Shown here: piece after piece, positions 15,692 through 21,330 of the stretch
How the letters are laid out: every line of letters begins with the position of its first letter
How positions within the stretch are numbered: the stretch's first letter is position 1
NCBI GenBank assembly: GCA_014584635.1
Contig: JACTML010000225.1
Span: forward strand, 1 to 21,330
Length of the DNA: 21,330 bases
Source: Nitrosomonas eutropha
GTDB lineage: Bacteria > Pseudomonadota > Gammaproteobacteria > Burkholderiales > Nitrosomonadaceae
Direction: 5' to 3'
Translations under genes and position numbers: made by a program
The notes under the pieces: generated by a model
What the model was told of the DNA's origin: nothing
Seen by the model: only the letters and a program-made list of their open reading frames with translations
Databases searched by the model: none

Positions 15692-16681
15692 TCAGCCGAC
15701 CTCCATACCTGGCTCACGATCAAGCATATTGCTGATGGCTTCTTTAACTGAAAGCTGCGCATATATGATGTTGTGAACGGCCTGTGTCACCGGCATATCT
15801 ACCTGTAATTGCTGCCCCAGCCTATACGCTTCTTGAACTGTATATACACCTTCAGCAACATGTCCGATTTCAGGCAAGATATCGCCCAGTTGCCTGCCGG
15901 CGGCAAGCATCGTACCAACCTGACGATTTCTGGATAAATCACCGGTACAAGTCAGAATCAGATCGCCGATCCCCGATAAGCCGGTAAAAGTTTCCCTATG
16001 CCCGCCCAATGCTACACCCAGCCGGGTAATTTCTGCCAACCCACGCGTAATTAACGCCGCTCTCGCATTATTACCAAATGCAAGTCCATCAGAAATTCCG
16101 GCTGCAATCGCAATAACGTTCTTGAGCGCGCCGCCAACCTCAACGCCGATCACATCGTTTCCGGAATACACTCGCAAGTTCGCAGTATGGATTTCATTGG
16201 CAACCCGTCTGGCAAAAGCATCGTCACGAGAAGCCAGCGTCAGCGCAGCCGGAAGCCCCATTGCCACTTCCCGGGCAAAACTCGGACCGGATAACACGCT
16301 ACAGGTAATATCCCTTGCGCAGACATCCTCTACTACCTGACAGGGAAGTTTTCCGGTATCTGCTTCAAACCCCTTGCAGCACAAAACCAGTGGCAGCGTC
16401 CGATTCAGCGCAGCTATCTGCTGCACAGTCGCACGCAATCCCGCAACAGGCACCACCACAAAAACCAGCTCTGCCTGTTCCAGTGCATCGTTCAGTTTAA
16501 AAGCAAAGTGAATGGCATCTGGCAAGCGCTGCTCAGGCAAATAGCGCTGATTAACACGCTGCGCTGCCAGTTCCGTCAGATGCTTCGTATTACGCGTCCA
16601 CAGTGTGACACGATGACGTGCCGACAGATAAATTGCCAGCGCAGTCCCCCAGGCGCCTGCGCCAAGTACCGCAATATTCAT
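15692..16681 (-). CDS. gpsA: Glycerol-3-phosphate dehydrogenase [NAD(P)+]
   Basis: GpsA reduces dihydroxyacetone phosphate to sn-glycerol 3-phosphate, the backbone of phospholipids. The 329-residue protein has the dinucleotide loop LGAGAWGTALA (6-16), VVVPVAGLR, CCKGFE (101-105), SGPSFAREVA (131-140), catalytic Lys187 in GGALKNVIAIAAGISDGL, and NARAALITRGLAEITRLG followed by GDLILTCTGDLSRNRQVG. The ATG overlaps the stop of the SH3b gene (ATGA, 16678-16681) and has GGGGAG four bases upstream, so it is translationally coupled to its neighbour. Last gene of the secB group. Confidence 0.97.
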   Translation of the reverse strand: MNIAVLGAGAWGTALAIYLSARHRVTLWTRNTKHLTELAAQRVNQRYLPEQRLPDAIHFAFKLNDALEQAELVFVVVPVAGLRATVQQIAALNRTLPLVLCCKGFEADTGKLPCQVVEDVCARDITCSVLSGPSFAREVAMGLPAALTLASRDDAFARRVANEIHTANLRVYSGNDVIGVEVGGALKNVIAIAAGISDGLAFGNNARAALITRGLAEITRLGVALGGHRETFTGLSGIGDLILTCTGDLSRNRQVGTMLAAGRQLGDILPEIGHVAEGVYTVQEAYRLGQQLQVDMPVTQAVHNIIYAQLSVKEAISNMLDREPGMEVG

Positions 16682-17166
16682 GCTCCCCAGATTTGATCAG
16701 TCCGGATATAACCGACCTGACCATCCTGGTGCTTCACCTTTATCCAGCCATTTGCAGCAGTTCCCAGCCATTCCAGCACCACATCCTGACGCGCCTGAAA
16801 TACCAGCGCAGCAGCCTGATCCGGAGACTGATAAACGCTGCCAACAGAAGTATTAATAATCACGAATCGTTTCTGGCTGAGATTTTTATCCTCCACCCAG
16901 CCAAGATACCCGTGATAATCCCGCACCTTTACCCATCCCACCACCTTCACCACCACTTCCAAGGGTAAATTTACACTTGCCACATACAGTTTTTCAGCGT
17001 TGAGCGAGGGGGCATCGTACAAAACAGCAGCGGGCGACGCGATCGACAGGAATTCACTTTGACTGTTTTCCTGCGCAACAGCTTTGCAGGAAAAAAACCA
17101 TAAAACCAACAGCGACAATAACAGATTTGTTGCAGCAAACCTGGCCTGAAATGGCTGAAATCTCAT
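16678..17166 (-). CDS. Periplasmic protein with two bacterial SH3 (SH3b) domains
   Basis: The 162-residue product has a signal peptide (hydrophobic 10-26, likely cleavage after AVA, residue 31) and then two SH3b-like repeats. The first spans about 40-98 (SPAAVLYDAPSLNAEKLYVASVN...WVKVRDYHGYLGWVEDKNLS), the second about 100-160 (INTSVGSVYQSPDQAAALVFQ...GWIKVKHQDGQVGYIRTDQIWG). Each ends in the characteristic W(V/I)KV...GY(L/I) pattern. SH3b domains often bind peptidoglycan or peptides; no catalytic domain is attached, so the function is unknown. It starts 3 bp after secB stops and overlaps gpsA by 4 bp. Confidence 0.85.
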   Translation of the reverse strand: MRFQPFQARFAATNLLLSLLVLWFFSCKAVAQENSQSEFLSIASPAAVLYDAPSLNAEKLYVASVNLPLEVVVKVVGWVKVRDYHGYLGWVEDKNLSQKRFVIINTSVGSVYQSPDQAAALVFQARQDVVLEWLGTAANGWIKVKHQDGQVGYIRTDQIWGA

Positions 17167-17169
17167 GAA

Positions 17170-17658
17170 TCAATGCCTGGTCGTATTATCTGCAGACTGA
17201 TCAGATTGTGATCCAGCCGCTGCCTGCTGTTTTTTCTGATGATAAATTGCCTCAAAATTGACCGGATTAAGAATAACAGGCGGGAATCCGGCACGTGTCA
17301 CTGTATCCGAAATTGTTTCACGCAAATAAGGAAACAAAATATTAGGGCATAAAACATTCAATACCGGCTCAACCTCATTACCGGGAACATTCTGTATCCG
17401 GAAAATACCAGCTTGATGCGCTTCCACCAGAAACATGACCTTATCTTTTTCCTTCAGCCTTGCTGTAACAGTCGCTGTCACGACTACCTCATGAATCTCT
17501 CCCTCTATCACGCTGTCACTATTGGCCAGCTGAAGATTAATTTCAGGCGCTTCCCGCTCCAGAAAAATTTTGGGGGCATGTGGAATTTCCAGTGATAAAT
17601 CCTTGACGTATATCTTTTCAATAACAAAAACAGGCTGTTGTTGCTGTGGTTCAGTCAT
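17170..17658 (-). CDS. secB: Protein-export chaperone SecB
   Basis: SecB is a cytoplasmic tetrameric chaperone that keeps preproteins unfolded and hands them to SecA. The 162-residue protein shows the family hallmarks: FVIEKIYVKDLSLEIPHAPKIF near the N-terminus, PEINLQLANS, EVVVTATVTA, the AHQAGIFRI strand, then VLCPNILFPYLRETISDTVTRAGFPPVILNPVNFEAIY. The tail is longer and more polar (QKKQQAAAGSQSDQSADNTTRH) than the core needs. ATG 17658 has GGA nine bases upstream. An intrinsic terminator separates it from grxC. Confidence 0.96.
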   Translation of the reverse strand: MTEPQQQQPVFVIEKIYVKDLSLEIPHAPKIFLEREAPEINLQLANSDSVIEGEIHEVVVTATVTARLKEKDKVMFLVEAHQAGIFRIQNVPGNEVEPVLNVLCPNILFPYLRETISDTVTRAGFPPVILNPVNFEAIYHQKKQQAAAGSQSDQSADNTTRH

Positions 17659-17684
17659 GTTGATTCCAGTTAAATACGTTTATC

Positions 17685-17725
17685 AAAAAAGCAGGCCTGC
17701 TTCCAGCAGCAACCGCAAGCAGGCC
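17685..17725 (-). terminator. Intrinsic terminator between grxC and secB
   Basis: On the minus strand GGCCTGCTT (complement of 17717-17725), a 14-nt loop, and AAGCAGGCC (complement of 17694-17702) form a perfect 9-bp GC-rich stem. TGC and then six T follow (complement of 17685-17690). It starts 8 nt after the grxC stop and ends 26 nt before the secB start. Confidence 0.8.
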
Positions 17726-17733
17726 AATATTGT

Positions 17734-17991
17734 TCAGTCGGCTAGCAGCCTGACCAGTTCACCCTGCCGATCCAGCATCGACAAATCGTCATACCCCCCA
17801 ACGTGAGTTTGCCCGATATAGATTTGCGGAACCGTGCGCCTCCCGGTACGCTGCATCATCTCGATCCGTTGTTCCGGCTGAAGATCCACTCTGATTTTTT
17901 CAATCTCCTCTACTCCTCTCGTACGCAGCAGTTTTTCTGCCATAGTGCAGTAAGGGCAGAATCCGGATACATACATCACCACTTTGGGCAT
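17734..17991 (-). CDS. grxC: Glutaredoxin 3
   Basis: GrxC reduces disulfides and glutathione mixed disulfides with electrons from glutathione. The product starting MPKVVMY is 85 residues, the usual glutaredoxin-3 length, with active site Cys12-Pro-Tyr-Cys15 and the TVPQIYI cis-proline loop followed by HVGGYDDL for glutathione binding. An alternative ATG at 18024 would add 11 hydrophilic residues (MTDDNGGEKDK) and overlap the stop of the rhodanese gene as ATGA, a typical coupling arrangement. I prefer 17991 because it matches the family N-terminus and has GGAG about 14 bases upstream, but both are possible. A terminator lies just downstream. Confidence 0.93.
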   Translation of the reverse strand: MPKVVMYVSGFCPYCTMAEKLLRTRGVEEIEKIRVDLQPEQRIEMMQRTGRRTVPQIYIGQTHVGGYDDLSMLDRQGELVRLLAD

Positions 17992-18020
17992 TTTATCTTT
18001 CTCTCCACCGTTATCATCCG

Positions 18021-18434
18021 TCATTTTTTTACCAGTGGAAGATTTTCACGTTCCCAGGTTTCAATACCGCCGGACAGATTGAAAACCCGCTTAAAGCCAT
18101 TTTTTCGCAAAATGGAACCGGCTTTCCCCGGACGCAACCCGGGCGTGAAAATGATAACGACAGGCTTATCTTTGAATTTTTCCAGCTCGTGCCAGCGCTC
18201 TCCCAATTGCTCTACCGGAATATGGATAGCATTTGGCGGATGACCACCGGCATATTCACTTTCATCCCTGACATCCAGTACCAGTGCATCCTCGTAATTG
18301 ATCAGCCGGATCGCTCGCTTTGAGTCAATTTCACGAGCAGCATTCGGCGCGATAACTGGCCATAGCAACATGCCCCCGCTCAACATCGCTGCCACAATAA
18401 AAAACATGTTGTCTACCAGAAAGGTCGATTCCAT
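18021..18434 (-). CDS. YibN-like membrane-anchored rhodanese-fold protein without the catalytic cysteine
   Basis: The 137-residue product has an N-terminal membrane segment (about 9-29, NMFFIVAAMLSGGMLLWPVIA) and one rhodanese domain: AIRLINYEDALVLDVRDESEYAGGHPPNAIHIP, then VVIIFTPGLRPGKAGSIL where active rhodaneses have a Cys-containing loop, and GFKRVFNLSGGIETWERENLPLV at the end. The Cys position is Phe/Thr and no cysteine is present in the protein, so sulfurtransferase activity is unlikely. E. coli YibN has the same architecture and also sits first in yibN-grxC-secB-gpsA, so orthology is inferred. GGA lies 10 bases before ATG 18434; its end meets the alternative grxC start. Confidence 0.88.
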   Translation of the reverse strand: MESTFLVDNMFFIVAAMLSGGMLLWPVIAPNAAREIDSKRAIRLINYEDALVLDVRDESEYAGGHPPNAIHIPVEQLGERWHELEKFKDKPVVIIFTPGLRPGKAGSILRKNGFKRVFNLSGGIETWERENLPLVKK

Positions 18435-18474
18435 AGCTATTCCAGAATGTATCTAAATTTGCTGAAAAACTGCT

Positions 18475-18483
18475 ATTTTAGCA
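18475..18483 (-). promoter_or_regulatory. Extended -10 promoter of the rhodanese-grxC transcript
   Basis: TGCTAAAAT on the minus strand (complement of 18475-18483) is an extended -10, with no recognisable -35. Start near 18468 gives a leader of about 34 nt before the rhodanese ATG. The same nine bases precede fabI. Confidence 0.4.
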
Positions 18484-18492
18484 AAGTACTCG

Positions 18493-18514
18493 TGAAACTC
18501 CATTTATAGTTTCA
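18493..18514. promoter_or_regulatory. Inverted repeat at the -35 position of the rhodanese-grxC promoter
   Basis: TGAAACT (18493-18499), 8 nt, AGTTTCA (18508-18514) is a perfect 7-bp inverted repeat. It spans the region where the -35 of the predicted promoter would be and lies between the divergent rhodanese and argJ genes. It could be an operator; no regulator is identifiable. The rest of 18435-18595 holds nothing else clear. Confidence 0.35.
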
Positions 18515-18595
18515 GGGAACAGAACAATTTCAGCCAATCCGGCGATCTTTTGCGAGATAGGTTACGATAACGTTTTTCCTTACACATTCTCATTC

Positions 18596-19825
18596 ATGCC
18601 AGTCAACATTTCACCTTTATCCTCTGAACAGCTGTTGCCAGTCCGGGGTATAGCGCTTGGAACAGCAGAAGCAGGCATCAAACGAATCGGCCGGAAAGAT
18701 CTGCTGGTCATCAAACTTGTCGAAAACACACAGGTTGCCGGTGTTTTCACCCAGAACCGGTTTTGTGCTGCCCCTGTTACGGTTGCCAAACTCCATCTTG
18801 CAGAGCCTCTGCCCATTTGTGCACTGGTGATCAACACCGGCAATGCCAATGCTGGTACCGGCCAATCCGGCATTGCCCACGCACACGCCACCTGTTCCGC
18901 ACTGGCTGAACTCATTGGCTGCCAGGCGCAGCAGATCTTGCCATTTTCCACCGGCGTTATCATGGAACCATTACCGGTAGAAAAAATTATTGCCGGGTTG
19001 CCCAAAGCAGTAGCAGATCTGTCACCTGACAACTGGTTCGCTGCTGCGCAGGCGATCATGACGACCGATACCGTGCCCAAAGGTGTTTCCCGGCAAATTC
19101 AGCTGAACGGCGCCACCATCACCATTACCGGCATCGCCAAGGGTTCAGGCATGATTCGTCCCAATATGGCAACGATGCTTGGCTATATCGCCACCGATGC
19201 TGCCATTACACACCCTCTGTTAAATGATTTGGTACATCACGCGGCTGACCAGTCCTTTAACCGCATTACCGTGGATGGCGATACTTCTACCAACGATGCG
19301 CTGATACTCATGGCTACCGGCCAGGCGAAACACAATCCGATTACCACATCAGCCGATCCCGGATTTGCCGCACTGCAAGCGGCAATTACTGAAGTCGCCG
19401 TTCTGCTCGCACAAATGATCGTGCGGGATGGCGAAGGCGCAACCAAATTTATTACCGTACAGGTGGAAAACGGTAAAACCGAAGAAGAATGCAAAAAGGT
19501 TGCTTATGCCATTGCTCACTCTCCGCTGATCAAAACTGCCTGTTTCGCATCCGATCCCAACCTGGGACGGATCCTGGCTGCCATCGGTTATGCCGGTATC
19601 GAAGCCCTGGATGTCACCCGGCTTGAACTGTATCTGGGAGATGTTCTGGTTGCAGAGCACGGCGGACGGGCTGCCAGCTATCGTGAGGAAGAAGGCCAGC
19701 GCATCATGCAGGCACCGGAAATTACTATCCGGGTAAAACTCAATCGGGGAAACGCAACCACCACGCTATGGACCTGTGACCTTTCCTACGATTACGTCAA
19801 AATCAACGCCGATTATCGCAGCTGA
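18596..19825 (+). CDS. argJ: Bifunctional glutamate N-acetyltransferase / ornithine acetyltransferase
   Basis: ArgJ transfers the acetyl group of N-acetylornithine to glutamate, recycling it in arginine biosynthesis; some members also use acetyl-CoA to make N-acetylglutamate. The 409-residue precursor contains the self-cleavage site in [21 protein letters not shown], with the nucleophile Thr193 after Ala192, so it should mature into alpha (1-192) and beta (193-409) chains. Other family blocks are [57 protein letters not shown] and the [15 protein letters not shown] segment. ATG 18596 has no clear Shine-Dalgarno. It diverges from the rhodanese gene; the DUF815 gene follows after 1 bp. Confidence 0.96.
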   Translation: MPVNISPLSSEQLLPVRGIALGTAEAGIKRIGRKDLLVIKLVENTQVAGVFTQNRFCAAPVTVAKLHLAEPLPICALVINTGNANAGTGQSGIAHAHATCSALAELIGCQAQQILPFSTGVIMEPLPVEKIIAGLPKAVADLSPDNWFAAAQAIMTTDTVPKGVSRQIQLNGATITITGIAKGSGMIRPNMATMLGYIATDAAITHPLLNDLVHHAADQSFNRITVDGDTSTNDALILMATGQAKHNPITTSADPGFAALQAAITEVAVLLAQMIVRDGEGATKFITVQVENGKTEEECKKVAYAIAHSPLIKTACFASDPNLGRILAAIGYAGIEALDVTRLELYLGDVLVAEHGGRAASYREEEGQRIMQAPEITIRVKLNRGNATTTLWTCDLSYDYVKINADYRS

Positions 19826-19826
19826 C

Positions 19827-20699
19827 ATGAACGATTCCGAACAGCTCTTTCAACGTCTCGACCAGTTACTGACCCGTATTGAAGCCATCCTCCCCACCCG
19901 GGCACCGCACGCTGATCCTGGTGCACATATTGCCTTTCGCTGGCGCAAGCACGGCGATACAGGTTTTCTGCAGGCGATCACTCACCCGCACACAATTGCA
20001 CTGGACGAACTGCTGAATATCGAGGAACAAAAAAAGGTGCTTGACCGCAACACCCAGCAGTTTGTCTCAGGATTTCCAGCCAATAACGTATTACTGACGG
20101 GTGCACGCGGCACCGGAAAATCTTCCCTAATCAAGGCACTGCTCAATCGTTATGCCGATCAGGGATTACGCATGATTGAGGTAGACAAACAGGGCCTCAC
20201 GGATCTGCCCGATATTGTTGAACTCATCGACCAGCGCCCGGAACGCTTCATTCTGTATTGCGATGATTTGTCATTTGAAGCGGATGAACCAGGTTACAAG
20301 GCGTTAAAAGTCATTCTGGACGGTTCTATTTCTACTGCATCCGACAATGTTCTGGTTTACGCCACATCCAATCGCCGCCACCTGATTCCGGAATTTATGC
20401 ATGAAAATCTGGCGACCCGGCACGTGGAAGGTGAAATTCATCCTGGGGAAACCACCGAGGAAAAGATTTCGCTGTCAGAACGTTTCGGACTGTGGCTGTC
20501 TTTTTATCCGTTTGATCAGGACCAATACCTGGAAATTGTGCAGCACTGGCTCGCGCAGCACGGCATCAGCAGATTATCCGGCCCGGCCCGGCAGGAAGCA
20601 CTCCGCTGGGCACTGGCACGCGGCTCCCGCAACGGACGGGTTGCCCGTCAGTTTGCCCGCGACTGGGCAGGTCAGCAAAAACTGGCGAAAGCTGAATAA
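19827..20699 (+). CDS. DUF815 P-loop ATPase of unknown role
   Basis: The 290-residue protein is an AAA-like P-loop NTPase of the DUF815 family. Visible motifs are Walker A GARGTGKSS (92-100), Walker B FILYCDDLSF (141-150) and a sensor-1-like VLVYATSNRRHLIPE. The segment EEKISLSERFGLWLSFYPFDQDQYLEIV is also typical of the family, and a C-terminal lid-like helical part (about 235-285) follows. No substrate or partner is known to me. ATG 19827 lies one base after the argJ stop, indicating coupled translation; the frame extends upstream to a GTG inside argJ, which is rejected. The Nudix-ThiE gene follows 5 bp later. The context suggests a small operon but not a function. Confidence 0.9.
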   Translation: MNDSEQLFQRLDQLLTRIEAILPTRAPHADPGAHIAFRWRKHGDTGFLQAITHPHTIALDELLNIEEQKKVLDRNTQQFVSGFPANNVLLTGARGTGKSSLIKALLNRYADQGLRMIEVDKQGLTDLPDIVELIDQRPERFILYCDDLSFEADEPGYKALKVILDGSISTASDNVLVYATSNRRHLIPEFMHENLATRHVEGEIHPGETTEEKISLSERFGLWLSFYPFDQDQYLEIVQHWLAQHGISRLSGPARQEALRWALARGSRNGRVARQFARDWAGQQKLAKAE

Positions 20700-20704
20700 A
20701 ATAC

Positions 20705-21330
20705 ATGCCCGATTCATCGCTCGTAGAAGTCGCTGTCGCCATCCTGACCCATCCGGATGGCAGTTTTCTGCTCGCCAGCCGACCTGCTGGCAAACCTTAT
20801 GCCGGCTATTGGGAATTCCCCGGTGGAAAAATAGAACCGGGAGAATCACCCATACAAGCGCTATCCCGTGAACTGGATGAAGAGTTGGGGATTACCCTCA
20901 ACCAGGCAACGCCGTGGCTTACACGAATATTCAGCTACCCGCACGCCACGGTGCGACTCAGATTTTATCGGGTAACCCAATGGCAGAGAGAACCTGTTCC
21001 TCGCGAACAACAGCAATTCGTCTGGCAAACTGCCGACAGGATTTCTGTCTCCCCGCTGTTGCCTGCCTGTATCCCGGTTGTGCGCAGTCTGATATTATCC
21101 CCCGTTTACGCCATTACTCATGCAACAGAAACAGGTGTGGAAACGTCACTGCTTTCTGTTCAACGAGCTATTCAAAATGGTGTAAAACTTTTGCAAATTC
21201 GTGAAAAAACAATGCCGCGTGATCAGTTGCAACACTATGCGCAGGCTGTACTGCAACTTGCTCATGAACACCAGGCCATAGTACTGCTTAATCAGGACAT
21301 CGCTCTGGCCCAGGCGCTACAGGCTGACGG
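20705..21330 (+). CDS. Nudix hydrolase (MutT-like) fused to a thiamine-phosphate synthase-like domain, 3' end missing
   Basis: The frame from ATG 20705 stays open to the right edge (208 complete codons). Residues 4-130 are a MutT-type Nudix domain with a perfect Nudix box at 41-63 (G-x5-E-x7-REL-x-EE-x-G-I; Glu47, Arg55, Glu56, Glu59, Glu60) preceded by GYWEFPGG. Such enzymes hydrolyse oxidised nucleotides such as 8-oxo-dGTP. After a short linker, from VYAITHATETG (134-144), comes the start of a ThiE/TenI-like TIM barrel with RAIQNGVKLLQIREK (154-168) and IVLLNQDIALAQALQADG (192-209). The fusion occurs in several betaproteobacteria. Whether the ThiE part is catalytic cannot be judged because its phosphate-binding half is outside the window. 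Confidence 0.92.
   Translation, partial: MPDSSLVEVAVAILTHPDGSFLLASRPAGKPYAGYWEFPGGKIEPGESPIQALSRELDEELGITLNQATPWLTRIFSYPHATVRLRFYRVTQWQREPVPREQQQFVWQTADRISVSPLLPACIPVVRSLILSPVYAITHATETGVETSLLSVQRAIQNGVKLLQIREKTMPRDQLQHYAQAVLQLAHEHQAIVLLNQDIALAQALQAD

Noticed and set aside
19776..19826. GTG start of the DUF815 gene inside argJ
   Set aside because: It would add 17 residues overlapping argJ; ATG 19827 directly after the argJ stop is the expected coupled start.

Overview
The window looks like chromosomal DNA of a betaproteobacterium, most likely Nitrosomonas or a close relative. This is inferred from overall protein similarity, moderate GC content, the gpsA-secB-grxC and hupB-ppiD neighbourhoods, and the argJ / DUF815 / Nudix-ThiE order. 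No rRNA or marker gene confirms it. Almost every base belongs to housekeeping genes; the accessory material is small transposon debris.

Layout. (1) 1-358: debris of an IS21-family element on the minus strand. It has an istB fragment running off the left edge and a terminus-like region with two copies of a spaced repeat; the putative element end carries a -35-like TTGACA pointing at selD. (2) 359-2561: selD and selU, overlapping by 8 nt, form the 2-selenouridine tRNA module. A hairpin plus T-run overlaps the selU end. (3) 2583-4926, minus strand: an exported PEBP/YbhB-like protein, a 139-bp MITE-like element flanked by TTAA, then pyrC, downstream of and probably coupled to darP (yjgA). (4) 5132-9358, plus strand: pmbA (tldE), the two membrane subunits of a TRAP transporter without a substrate-binding protein gene beside them, and an EamA/DMT exporter. 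(5) 9450-11864, minus: tex; 12148-12939, plus: fabI, diverging from an intergenic region with extended -10 promoters on both strands. (6) 13009-15526, minus: hupB, tRNA-Val(TAC), tRNA-Asp(GTC) and ppiD in transcription order. hupB has the clearest sigma-70 promoter of the window. (7) 15692-18434, minus: a yibN-like rhodanese homologue, grxC, secB, a periplasmic SH3b protein and gpsA. This is the enterobacterial yibN-grxC-secB-gpsA order with the SH3b gene inserted and an intrinsic terminator between grxC and secB. (8) 18596-21330, plus: argJ, a DUF815 P-loop ATPase, and a Nudix-ThiE fusion cut by the right edge.

Functional links. selD supplies selenophosphate to selU. secB, ppiD and the SH3b protein concern the cell envelope and export; grxC and the rhodanese homologue concern thiol and sulfur chemistry; gpsA and fabI feed phospholipid synthesis; pyrC and argJ are pyrimidine and arginine biosynthesis. 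I see no phage, CRISPR array, toxin-antitoxin or recognisable defence system. The more unusual features are small: the transposon end upstream of selD, the MITE whose flanking TTAA provides the pyrC stop codon, the in-operon terminator, and the catalytic-cysteine-less rhodanese.
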